DNA of 64,000 nucleotides, taken from NCBI RefSeq assembly GCF_905163445.1, contig NC_053183.1, positions 15,686,001-15,750,000 on the forward strand, in the 5' to 3' direction. Below are positions 10,537 to 23,000 of the stretch, one piece after another. Under the pieces are notes generated by a model. That model ran no database searches, was not told the origin of the DNA, and worked only from the letters and a program-made list of their open reading frames with translations. Source of the DNA: Pararge aegeria (Eukaryota; Arthropoda; Insecta; Lepidoptera; Nymphalidae). The position numbers and the translations under genes are program-made. Each line of letters begins with the position of its first letter. Within the stretch, counting starts at the first letter, position 1.

Positions 10537-13500
10537 TTTTATGTCATGTATTTAGTAAAAAGCTGTTATATTACAAACATACATTTCAATTTCATTTATA
10601 TGTACCTACAGATAAGTGTGTGATTACATTAACCTTGCGGTCAGATCGGTCAACACAATAATTGGACTATTTTAAATGGCTTTTGACGTAAAAGCCATTT
10701 CGGAAAGATTTCGCTCCGCTATTTGACATTCTCTGCGCGTAGTTCATTAATGTTACGTCGATACTTTGGGGAGAATTTCCGGCATTCCTTCCTCCGCTGT
10801 CCTTTGCAGGCCGTTGACTTTAGTATATATATTGCTTGTCGTTTTTTTTTAATTTTTATAAATGGCGTATTAACAACTGTATTATTCACAAATTGGTTAA
10901 TTCCGCTCTAAAAGCAAACTGTTCTTGGCCGCCTGCAAAAATAACAATAGTAGAATGACCAGGCGCAATCCTAAGGTTTAATTTTGAATTTGGGTGGCTT
11001 ATTGTAAATTATTATGGTGGCTTATTAGCGAAATTGATCTTAGAAGATTTTTTAATGCATATTCAAAAAAATATTAAGAAACTATGTGAGGTTGTCGAAA
11101 ACTTGCAAGGGTGTGACAAAAAAAAATCACTAAAAACTTTTACACAGCCTAATCGAAAAAACAAAAAAAAAAATGGTTCTAAAAATGTTAATCTTTGACA
11201 GGTATGTAGTAATATGAGGTAAAAGAAAATCTTAACCATTGAAAAAGTAGTTAAGATATCAATTACGTACATAAAATCTACGATTATATCCAATGAACGT
11301 CGTTAAAAAAAAATTGTAGAACATAATATCACTAATAAGCCATTAATAGAATATAAAATGTATTTAAAACCTGCTATCCAGGTTTTCATATTTACGCCTC
11401 TTGGCCTGCTTGGCACTGGTAGCACCCACCATTGACGAGGTGGCCTGGATGTGTGATGCAGCTAGGGTATCAACACAAGTTGCATCCCACAGCCATAGGT
11501 AGAGAATATTTTAATGATATAAAAACACTAGCTATTTTCAGCGGCATCTCCCGTGTTTTTTTTTCGATTATTAAAAACCTACAGACCCTTTATTTTCGAG
11601 GAATCGAAAGTATCTTGTGTCTGTGGACTGTATCCAGCATGAAACTTAGTCTAGATTGGCGATTCCTAAGTCGATCGTAGGTAATAAACAAAGTAACAAA
11701 TCCTAACTTATATTTTGAAAGCGAAAGTGTGTTTGTTTGTTTGTCCTTCCTTCACGCCATAACTCAGCAACCAATCGACTTCATTTTTCACAAACACATC
11801 AAATTCCCAAGGTTGATTTGCAGGTCTCACTTTGCACTCTTTCGTGTGTGTCAAATGCTCAAAATTTACATGCTTTAGCGTCAATGGAGATACTACATTG
11901 TTTACACCAGTGAACTGTTCTGTGTTCATGGTCGGTGTTGTATTATCCCTGGCAAAGTTTTTCAAATTACCAAGAGACCGACCAGTGGCTTGGAGCTAGT
12001 TAATATTATAAATGTGATTTGTTTCATACCTATGTTCGGCTCAAAAGTTAAACCGATCATGATGAGAACCTATGAATTCCTGGCTTAATTGCTTTTCTTT
12101 TCTATGGCATGCTGAGATTGCATGCTGGAGAAAGACATGAGGGAATTATAACCCGGAAAAATAAAGAGTTCTTGAATTTTTTTAACCCAATATAAAATTT
12201 TTGTCCGAAAGAAGTCGCAATCTTTACTTTACGGACTTACAGCAAGTTTGTTAAGATCTTTGTAGATATAGGATAGTACTCCTCAACGGACAATAACTAC
12301 TTACCTAATCACTTGGAATTAATGCAATAATTTACCTACACGTGTAAATTATAACATATTTCTATACATTTCTTACATGCCGCTATAAGATACTATAAAC
12401 TTCGACTAATACTTCTAGATAGATGCGGTACCATAGAAGATTTATTTTTATTATCATTTCAGGCATACGACTTCCACTGTTGGACAGAGGTCTTTGAAAA
12501 AGTTTCAGAAAAGTAAGTTTGTGCTGGGACAGGTTAAATTCCTTCGACTTCACTTCCACTCATCAGTCAAGTGAAGCGAGAAACTTTCTTGCCTTTGAAC
12601 GAGGAGGAACGTTACTCGAGATTTTTAAAAATGGTTTGAATTGGGTATAGGTAGTAATGGAGCCTATGATTTAACTTTGGTGGTGTTATAAGTATTACAA
12701 AATAAATGCAATACTCCCCAGGATAAGTCCAGTCCAGATAGATTTTAAATTCTCATCTGATAGATACCTCCTGTCAGTTTGATTTTTTGAATTTTAATGG
12801 TCACTATGTTAGTTGCACTGTTAGTTCATCTCCATTAATCAAAACCACCACAAAAATTATGACCATAAATAATATAATTGGCTTATAACGACTCCGCAGT
12901 CTTGTGGCGCTCCGATCTTATTGTGAGGCAAAGCTGCTAATTTCCGGGGAGATGGGCCTCGTTATCATTCTGCAATCCATCTAGGAGAAAGAAAACGCCA
13001 AAATCAAACCCGGAATGGAGTCTTTGGTTTTAAACCTATTCGTGCGGCAGTCTCCTGCAGTCAATCCGTACCGCCCGTATCAACTTGTCATTCCTGCGGA
13101 TCTATCCGGTTCAGTCAAGAGAGTGGCGTTGACTCTGGGCAACCCTGCGTCTCCTTAATATCGTCCATTATCTATGGAGAGGGCACTCCATTCGAGACAG
13201 CTTCGCTGCACGAAGAATAAATTTATCTAGTCTCGTATCGATAAATTAGGATTCCAGCGTGATCGCTACTACAGTGTCTTGGGATTCCATTAATGCTAAG
13301 TTATCCGCCCATTGCTATCCAGCTTTATCAGTTTTGTTTTTATATTTTATTATTCTTTATTTATTCTTCGCTGACAAGAGCGGGTTATAAATGACCCGGT
13401 CTAGATCACCATATACAGATAGAGAGCTATCTCAACTTTTTGTTTCCTTAATCTGACTTAATCCAAGCATTTGTGCACTCAAATGTAGCCCTGACATTTA

Positions 13501-14009
13501 TAAACCGGAAATTTGCTTATATTCATTGGCGATGATTGATATAATAGATCTGCGAATACTTAGGAAGTAGGATATTTTGAATAATATCGTAATGAATGTT
13601 TTTGTTTAATTTATTGTTTATATATGATTTATTCATTGTAATTGGACGCAGATGGTTGTGTTGATGATGAAGTTGTATATCATAGTTTTGCCATCTTATA
13701 TCTGGTTCTTGCTAAATAAGTACAACGCAATGCAATTATACTCCATGCGAGTTTTAGCTTCTTCCGATATTCTAATGAACTGGTTTCTTCAATGAGTGTA
13801 CCTTTTCAAATGATTATCTTGGGACTGGAGTCAGAGAAAAACGCTTCTGATTATGTTTATCGTAATTTTACAGATCTTTAGTCGTTGTTCTAGTGGTTAG
13901 CATTCGTGATAACGACTCTTAGCTTCCTCTCCGGGTACGGGAGCACGCTAAGCGTCGTCCAGTTATCGTAACTAATGTGTAATAATAATTGTTAAAAAAT
14001 GTGACAACC

Positions 14010-14120
14010 TGCATTTGAGCTGCATGGTCAGCTCTGAAACCCTCCCAAACCCTAAGAGGAAGCTTTTGCCCAGCGGCAGAACATTAATAGGTTGATGCGA
14101 ATGATGATGACGATGATGAA
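14010..14120 (+). mobile_element. LINE 3' tail fragment
   Basis: GGAAGCTTTTGCCCAGCGGC and AATAGGTTGATGCGAATGAT resemble the 'GCCCAGCAGTGG...GATGATGATG' endings of lepidopteran non-LTR elements. No coding frame remains. Confidence 0.5.
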
Positions 14121-15845
14121 CATTTATCGAGTAATTGATTAAAATTGAAAGATATTAATTATTAAAGCACTGATTGTTAAAAATCCAAATGAATAAGTAG
14201 AAGTGGCTTTTAGAGATAAGAACAAGTTAATGGAACTTTTCTGTTATTGTTGCAAACCATAATAAATGCAGGTAACTTGTGTGATTACTATTTTGGAATT
14301 AAAGTAGTAGGTAATTTTGTTCAAACATAGTCACTTAATATGGATCGGATAAATTAAAAATGTGTGTATAAAATTTTACTTCCTTGGTAAGAATTTTTTT
14401 GTTTATAAAATAATTACGTATGCATTATGTAAATTGATATTTTCTGTTATTTAAATACGTCGTATTTCTTTATTCATGTTATTGTACATTACATATTCGA
14501 ATAATATTAAGTACACTTATGTGCTGTGGCTGTGAAAAAGTGTACGTAAAATTGACTTCAATCGCTAATTAAGTGTTTATTACCGTTACTTCACTAGTGA
14601 AAAATCCTACGTGTGCTTAACCCTTGGAAAAGCAACAAAAGTGATGGATTCTATTAGTTTAAGTAACGGCATCCATATTAAAAGTTATATCCATAGATTT
14701 AATAGAGGTATTAATTAATATGGACTGGGAACTTTGGTGCCTTGAAGAAATAAAATGGCACCGACATATTGGTGCTTAAGAGCACCAGCCATGCCCTCGA
14801 GATAATCTTGTATTGCTGTCTTGACAGTAGAATATTACTGAATACAAAAGGAGCATCCTCATCTGTTAGTAAGTTTTTGAGTTCTAACAGTATTGCCATT
14901 TAAGATAACTAATGTCAAAATTACGACGCATTTTATACGTGGTTTATGTATGTTATTCTTCGATATGCCTCTGATTAATCTGTTGTCTATTCATTTATAC
15001 CGATATATTAAAATACTTATCCATAAGTCATCCTTCGTAAGCTCACTATTGATCAAAGGCTATAGAAATTGAATAATATTATATCCTTTTTTCAAATCAA
15101 CTCAGAGAAGTTCTCAAACTATCTAGAGCATTCTTAATTCACGCAAGTGTTCATCAGCCAGCAAAGAAATCTAATATAAAACTTCAACAAAACACTGGAA
15201 ACTAAGAAGATTGAAGGCCTCTTATTTTTAAATTTTGACTTTAAACTCGATTAAATTTTTTTTAATTGCTTTTTTATTCTTGCTATTTGTCTGCATTTTA
15301 TGAATGGTGCGGTCTACCTCCACCCTCGCTTTTTAAAATTTTCCATACCAACTCCGACTTGGGAGTTGGTGGTGTCCAACCCCGTATCGTAGAGCAAAGC
15401 CATCGGTTTTCATTATCACTTCAAAAATTAAACATGTGATAATACCACCGGTGGTGACAATGGCAGGAAATGACCGACAATCAATGACGTCATTACAAAA
15501 ACGAATATGGATTTACCAACTACATAATATTGATGAATTTGCAAGATCAGATGCCTAATCACTATTTAAAATTCGTTGAAAAAAATCCAAAAGAATAACT
15601 ATATATTTGCCTACAAAATTTGATACCCTAAATCGGTCTACAAATGTGGGAATCCCTCTATAGGAAGGTATAGGTAGGATTATGACCACCTGTGGGCATC
15701 CATTTATTGCTACGCTCATGGTTATAGACCAGTGTTTCACTTTCGAGGGAGACCGAGGTCGATTTGCATGCACCTCTAAATTTTCGGAGTGATGTCCGTT
15801 TTAATTTTTGAAATAAAAATATCAATTACTTTAACGAAAATGATA

Positions 15846-16022
15846 AAAAAACATCATGAGGCTGCATGCCTTAGAGTTCTCTATAATATTCTAAAAGGCG
15901 TGTGGAGTCCACCAACCCGCATTGGGCCAGCGTGGTGGGCTAAGGCCTAAACCCACCTCATTGCGCAAGGAGACCGGTGCCTGTAAAGGGCCGGCAATGG
16001 GTTGATATGATGATGATGATGA
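15846..16022 (+). mobile_element. SINE family B, 3' part
   Basis: It runs from AACATCATGAGG through GTGGAGTCCACCAACCCGCA to GGGTTGATATGATGATGATG. Confidence 0.7.
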
Positions 16023-16142
16023 CGCTAAACAGATTAGTTAGTTACCATCTTCGCCTATTCCTCACCATTAAAGCAAGTAATATTTAAATTGCTTAAAACG
16101 GAACAAGAGTTAGAGCTGCGGGCTGGGAATTGAACTCGGCCA

Positions 16143-16370
16143 CTACCAGCTATATTACTTATCGGGTTCCACGCGAAATCGTACCGCAATGCTTAATCTC
16201 TTGGCACGTCTTTTTCGGTAGGGTGGTAACTAGCTCCGAGCGAAGCCTTCCACCAGACCAGATCAAGGATAATTTAGAAATTATATACTCGTATGTCTCT
16301 GTCGGGGATCGAACCCGGGACCTCCACTATTGAACCCACAACACTCACCGCTGCGCCCCAGGGAAGTCGT
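16143..16370 (-). mobile_element. SINE family C inserted in or abutting a SINE B fragment
   Basis: The body (TCGGGTTCCACGCGAAATCG, GGTAGGGTGGTAACTAG) and head (GGGGATCGAACCCGGGACC, CACCGCTGCGCCCC) are well preserved. SINE B head-side sequence lies directly to its left (about 16045-16142). Confidence 0.68.
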
Positions 16371-16893
16371 TGTATGTTGGTTATCATAGATCATCTCTAA
16401 AAAGCTATGTTTCCTGTAAAAATGCATAGCATGTATTATTCAGATGTAGACAGAAATATATTTATTCTTAACCCCTTTAATGGAGGTGCTATGACTTCCC
16501 AGTGATAATTGGCAGGTCAATAATAAGTTGATACGTTTATTGTTTTATATATTCGTAATTTTTGTGTAAGCTCAAGGCCAGGTACATTGCAGAACTGATG
16601 AAAATCTTTGCAAATGTAAGGATTGAATTCCTCACTAAAAACAAAAAAAAAACCGTGATTATGGTTTAATGCAGTTAATTAGTTAAGAGTAGTATTTTTA
16701 AAAAACACAAATTAAATTCGGATTTGACGCCGAAAACATGAAAAACCGCTGAAATCTTTCGGAAACTTTAAAAAACCCATGACTTTTCCAAAATGTGAAG
16801 TGATAATTCGCAGAGCAATAAATGTCCTTTTAGGTTTAATTTCTTACGCTCGTTTCCTCACCTTGATAATACATAATCAGGCACTTCTTAAGC

Positions 16894-16902
16894 TATATAA
16901 AA
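16894..16902 (+). promoter_or_regulatory. TATA box of gene 1
   Basis: TATATAAAA lies 85 bp upstream of the ATG. A CTTAGTG string about 30 bp downstream (near 16925-16931) is a plausible initiator, giving a 5' UTR of roughly 50 bases. The spacing is what an arthropod TATA promoter needs, but the start site is inferred. Confidence 0.6.
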
Positions 16903-16978
16903 CTATTGGTTTGTCTGGCTGTTGCTTAGTGCTCGTGTTGTCGTAGAGTGAATATCTCGTGAACGCTTAAACGACAAA

Positions 16979-17048
16979 ATGGTTTACAGTTCTGTTTCAC
17001 TTCTAGTTCTGTTGTGTGTCATCAACGGTGGGCTCTTTGCGCAAATAC
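16979..17048 (+). CDS. Gene 1 coding exon 1 (signal peptide)
   Basis: It codes for MVYSSVSLLVLLCVINGG and the LFAQI that follows, and ends one base into a codon at donor GTGAGT. The ATG was chosen because it is the first one downstream of a TATA box and opens directly into a signal peptide. A longer open reading frame runs on into the intron and should be ignored. Confidence 0.88.
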
Positions 17049-20000
17049 GTGAGTATTTTGCGAAACTGTATAAATTGATAGCTATTGTGTATAAAATTAT
17101 TTCAACATTTCCTGTTCTGAATAAGCTAGATAATAATTATTATCGACTGAAGATATACTTTTTTTTAAACCATTTATTAACAAAGTTTTCTTAATTTACT
17201 AGAGTATCTATAATATTTTGTTGTTTAGCATTATTACATACAATGTAAACTGTTTTTATATATTCTTATTATACAAAATAAGATATTTAGCATAATATGA
17301 CAATTTTATACATTTGAATATTTGGATGGTTGCTAATATTCAAATAACTTAGTTAAGATATCGCAAATAAATTAAAAATTGTGAATTAATGTTTGTAATA
17401 TTTAAAAAAAAATGTACATTTCGTTCAAATTGTCAAACATAGGAAAGGTGCCCATGTATAAGCAGTTGAGTATGTGAGGTTAAACACAACTAATGTATTA
17501 TATTTTTGCATAGGTAAAGTTAGATTATAATATATTAGTAGTAGAAAAGGTATAGGAGGCAAAACATACATAAGGTAACTTAAACATTAATAATAACATT
17601 TTTAAAAATAAAATAAAAATTTGATAAAAGTCGGTTCTACAAAGCAGATTTGCTTAAAAAAACTCTTACGTTTCATTTTACTTGCACTTCTGTACTACTT
17701 CATGAATCATATTCATAAAACACACAAGAATTGCTTACGTTTGAATTTACAACTCATAACAGCCTTATCGATAGATGAATTGAATAGCATTCAAGCATTA
17801 CTAATAGAATAATTTGATGAACCTAAAGAGCTAATTAGTTTTTTGCTATATTTTATTTTTGTAACTATTTACTACTGTGTAAAGTTGCGAATATTTACCT
17901 TATTCAAAACAGTGTCAGTTGCCACTTTATAATCGCAATTTTTTTCTTAAGAATGAAGGTTTCAAATTATCGCGCAGACAGTGAACTATTGGAAAAAGAA
18001 CCCTTAGTAAAGTAATAAATAGATAGCCATTTGATTAATTAAAATAGTTTTTTTTACCAACCCGCAATGGGCCAGTGTAGTGGAATACGGTCTTAACCCC
18101 TTCTCATTGTAGGAAGAGACCCGTGCCCTCTAGTGGGCCGGTAATGCGTTGATATGATGATGATGATGATCATAGTTTTCATTCATTACTCCTTGAGAAC
18201 TCTGAAAACTTTATTTGTAAAAGTTCCTCCTATCCATATTAATACCATAAATGTAAAAGTGTCTGTATATTTGTTAGCTTTGTTTGACTCAACCACGCGA
18301 CAATATTCTATAAAAGATAGCTTTCTAGAAACTGACGTGGGATACTTTTTAATCCCAAAATTACCAGCGAACCCATTGTTTATGATTACCTATTCAAAAC
18401 AATGCTTAGCAGTAAATCAGTGCTTAGCAGTCTTGATAAAATTTTGCATAGCGATAACTTACATCCTTGGGAAATATACGATCCTTGCATGATTAAAAGG
18501 ATAACAAAAACAAAGGCGGAATACATTGCTGAAGATAGGTTGTATTATTACACTTTTCCTTAGGCAAAGATTTGTGAAGAACGTCCTTTCTATTAACCGT
18601 AAACCAGATTAGTTTGCAAAATCCCTGCCTGTGATAATTGCGATCTTTTCCGTCGAAATCGGATCGAACTAACTGACTGAGTCAAGCTAATTATATTACT
18701 TTTATCATCTTTCAAGTAATCATATTGCGAGCCAAATCACACGAAGACGCTGTAATTTTATTTATTTGTATACGTGTATATTCTTACAAATAAGGTAGCT
18801 ACCTACTTTATACGTATATAGTTGATATTTCTACCACGTTCGGAAATTGATGTGGTTTATTTAATGTTTCATTCTATTCAAACAACAACAAGTACCTAGT
18901 TACCTAAGTACATTATTGTTTCGCAGGTAGGTACTAGGTGTAGCTAGGAGAGCCTAATGATACTGTAGGTACTTATATCATGCCATTAGGCTTTTTGCAA
19001 CGTTGACCTACGCCCTTGATTAATTAATTATATTCAATCGAATCCAATTCTTATCCGATTAAAGATTCAATTTTGTATTGCCATCTGTTTTCCACTTTAC
19101 TATGTCGATAAGGATGGCTATCTAACTTAATTATTTGATCTGAAAACGAAGATTTTCGATTATACTGATTATTAGCGTAATATTTAGTTTTGCAAATCCT
19201 TTGGAAACCGTTTGTTTCCCGGGGATAAAATATAGCTTTGGTGCTGTCCGTCTTTTCAATCAACATTTAGTTGATTGTTTGCTTAGTAAGGGCGTAAAGT
19301 TAGGACAAACAAACAAACACACTTTTATAATAATAATAAAATTCAAAATTCAAAATTCAAAATTCATTTATTTCAAGTAGGCCTAATTAATAAGCACTTA
19401 TGAAACGTCAAGTCTGTTTATAGTGACTCTACCACCGGTTCGGAAGGCAGATTCCACTGAGAAGAGCCGGCAAGTAACTCAGCAGATTGCTCTTTTCCAA
19501 CATCATTTTAAAGTTTAACAATCTTTAGAATTTTTCTGTTTTGTGAGAGATGGGAGCGGAGTGGCCTGCTTCCAAGCAGCCTTGTCGTTTAGGAATTCAT
19601 CAATCGTGTAGTAACCACGATTTATTGAATGTGTTTTAATATATTGTTTAAACTTAGGTAAAGGTAGATCTAATATTACCTTCGGTATCATGTTATAAAA
19701 GCATATACCCATCCCCACAAAGGATTTCTGTACTTTTCTCAGACGATATGCAGATATCACTAATTTATGTCCGTTTCTAGATAGTCGACTGTTTATATCG
19801 ACTTTTTGTATATATTTACTTATGTTTTGTTTAATATGGATTAGTTTCGGGTGCTACTAGGTAACTAGATGAACTGCCACATTTCATCATCTTCATCATA
19901 TAATGTGCAGAGTTCCAAACGGGCCTGGCCCGATTGTACTTCCAAACTTTTTAAATGTAATTAGGAGAGCACGTTAAACTTTGATCTATAATAAACGAGA

Positions 20001-23000
20001 TTAAAGGTTCCCTGCGACTTTGTCCGCACAATTTATCCCAAACAACCCGTCCGTGCTCCTAATTCGTTTGCTCGGCTCAAAAAGTCGAAACGCGATGGTA
20101 AATATCTTCTCACGACAATAGTTGATGTATCAAATAACAACGAAATTTTTTCAAATCTCAGTGGTAGCAATAAACAACTCTAGCTTTATTATTATCATAG
20201 ATGAGCGCAAAAATATTTAAAAAAAAATTGTTGCTTAACGAGCCTGTAGTAAGCGTTAAAGCTTTTACTAACCTGGATTAAAAATACAGTTGTATTGATT
20301 TGAAACAAGAAATAAAATGATATAATTCTACTTATTTTATTTGTATGAAGTTTAAATAAGCAATTGTAGGCGAATATTTTTTTTCTTTTCGGTAGGAAAC
20401 AATCCATGCATTTACATTATTGAAATGTTTATTATCCTACGTCGATGTAAAGAAGCTATAAATTGAGCGGCCATAATGAGATACAGTCTCAATTAAGGTG
20501 TTCTCGTATAAAAGTTCACTAAAGTGATAATTTAATGACTTTTTTTTACAGTTAATAGCATGCTAATTATACTCTTCTTCTACTTTTTTGGGAGGCTCAT
20601 GAATGATATTTTAATGGATAAACATAAACTATATTTAAGGCCGCTTTTTGGCTTGAAGCATAAGCAGTTCAGAGATAATACATAACTTTTTATTTGTAAC
20701 CATAAAAATGGCTACGTCTTGGTTTTATGTAGAGTCGCACTCAATTTAATAAAACTCCCCTTGTAAATCATTACCTGTAGCATTCAAGCATTTAATGAAG
20801 TCGTTTATTGCAAAGAAATTGGTTAAATAAGATCTTAGCTTATGCAGAATAAAGGCAGCTCGCCAAGTTTCGCGTCACGGTATGCAATATTAAAAATGTG
20901 TATTTCAAAAATCAAATTAAAATGTGTATTAAAAAATAAAAAAAACTGAAACACATATTTAAGAAATACATAAAACCAGTTTTTTTTGTCTATTTTTAAA
21001 AGACTTTTATTGCCATAAGAGACATACATCACTTTCATGAGCACTGAATTATATCTATAAGTACTTAATACACTTCGTCATTAAGATTAACAATAAATAA
21101 AATGTTTCTTTAATTTAATTTTTATAATTTTTTCCCTGTGACATTGTATTCATACAATTTAAATTTATTCGTATTGCCTATACTTATATTGTTTACGAAT
21201 CGAAAAGAGATCACTGAATTTACCTTCAGTAAATGTTTGTGCCGTGTGGTGACACCAGATACATCCCCCCTTTACCTGCGGGTGTATAAGAGAATAGAAC
21301 AGAGAGCGGGAAGCAGCTTCCTCTGTGCTATTATTACTGCGATAACCAACCCGTAAATTGTGTGTGCCCATCCGGTGATTGTGGGCTAACCTTCCTGTTG
21401 GGCGAGGCCTTTAGTGCAGCAATGGACTCTTATAAAATAAAATGTTTATTTAGCCAACAGAGGTATGTAAATATTATGTGTTGTTTGAGAAAGTACACTA
21501 AAAATAGTCTTGATCATCGGCGTAAGTGTTTCGGTGTTTTCAAATATATTTCAGCGAGGGCTGACAAACTATTCGATCTTGTATCCCTTTCACAATTTTA
21601 CCATTACACCTGGGTTATTCTCTCGTCTCGCCTCGTCTTCGTCTTTATCGCTAATATCTCAAACTAAATATCTCATAAACTCGCGCAGGTTTTCGTCTGA
21701 TTTTCTCTAAAGTTGTCAAGCATGAGCCTATATAATGAACGAAATTATTTATATCAAAAAATATCTAAATATATGGACAAACTGAAACTTTGCTGAGTGC
21801 AAAGAAAAGTAAACTCGGAGACCTCGCTCTCTGCCGCTGATCTAAACGTCTACATATAGATTAACGTCACATATTATCGCATAGTGTCATACTTAGTAAA
21901 CGATGCGTGTCGGATGACTCTGATCACTGACGCGGTGCAAACTGATCAGGGACAAAAGTACGAGTGCCATATATTATATGCAGCATTAAACAATATGTGA
22001 GATATATGAGAAAAGTATTGATTTTGATACTAAACTGTATCAAAATCAATACTTTTCTCATGATTCTTCCCGTGATTTTTCCCAGGAATTTATATTTTCC
22101 CTATGTGTGTGATTTAATTAAAAATCAATAAAAGTATTCTAGAGTTTTGTCAATATGTCATAGCTTCATTACTTTATAGCCATATTTATGCATGACTTGT
22201 AGTTGTAAGAGATATCAACCCAGTCAATACAAACCAACATCTTTGTCAAATCAACCGATGGACATTCACTGCTAGACCAACCGCTGTGACAGGATTTTTA
22301 AATTCCACAGTCTTGTGTCGCTTCGAACCAGGACTCCTTTTGACTCGTTTGACGACGGCCGTCGAGTTAATGGGCAATACGAAATATTAAACTAAAGCGC
22401 CATTTCCAATGCGTTGCAGCGTCTTGGAACCCCAACTTACTTGACCTTTAAAGCTACGTGCCACACCCGGTGCTACTTCAGCTTCGCGCAGCAATGTCGA
22501 TAACTTTGATCGCTCTTAGATCTCTTTATCTTTCTTTTCCATTATAAATAAGAGCTTTAAAATAATCTTACTTGTGGTACGTGATCAGTGGCGTTAACCA
22601 GGGTATATTAACCCCGGTTTTAACCTGGGAAGGCATAAAGCGGGAAGATCGCGAAAAATTGAAAAATGTTGCTTCTATTAAAGTTGTACGAAATGTTTAG
22701 TGTAGGCAGTGCATTTGTGCATCTATGAATTGCACTGCACTGTATGAAACAGTTTAAGATGGTAGCGGGCTACCCTTTAAGCGTATGGCAGTTATAAATC
22801 CGTACCCCTAATCGGTTTCCTTGCCGCATCGTCCCAGAACGCTAAATCGTTTGGCCTTTGTCGGAGACTACCTACGGCAGCCGTCCACTATATAAAATCT
22901 TCTTATTTATTAAAGGTTTGATCACGAAGAGATGGTCCTGACAAAGCCCATTACCATTTATAAGTTTGCTCAGCGATCTTTTACGTTAGGAACCTAACAA

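Larger units (their letters stand above)
1..16890. other. Intergenic region upstream of gene 1
   Basis: I found no convincing coding exon here. Recognisable content is repeat debris: two copies of one 260-270-bp dispersed repeat (1.1 and 8.3 kb), a LINE tail with GATT repeats (about 2.0 kb), hairpins near 4.0 and 4.6 kb, SINE A/B/C copies between 4.4 and 16.4 kb, an RTE-like LINE end (7.2 kb), a Helitron-like repeat (7.9 kb) and an unassigned possible element near 12.9-13.3 kb. In 2.1-3.9 kb and 10.6-12.4 kb I see little beyond AT-rich sequence, apart from a possible Helitron-like edge near 11.7 kb. Confidence 0.7.

Noticed and set aside
18154..18492. Plus-strand 112-codon open frame starting with Met repeats
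   Set aside because: The start is the ATGATG tail of a SINE and the remainder shows no domain or signal; it is likely chance.
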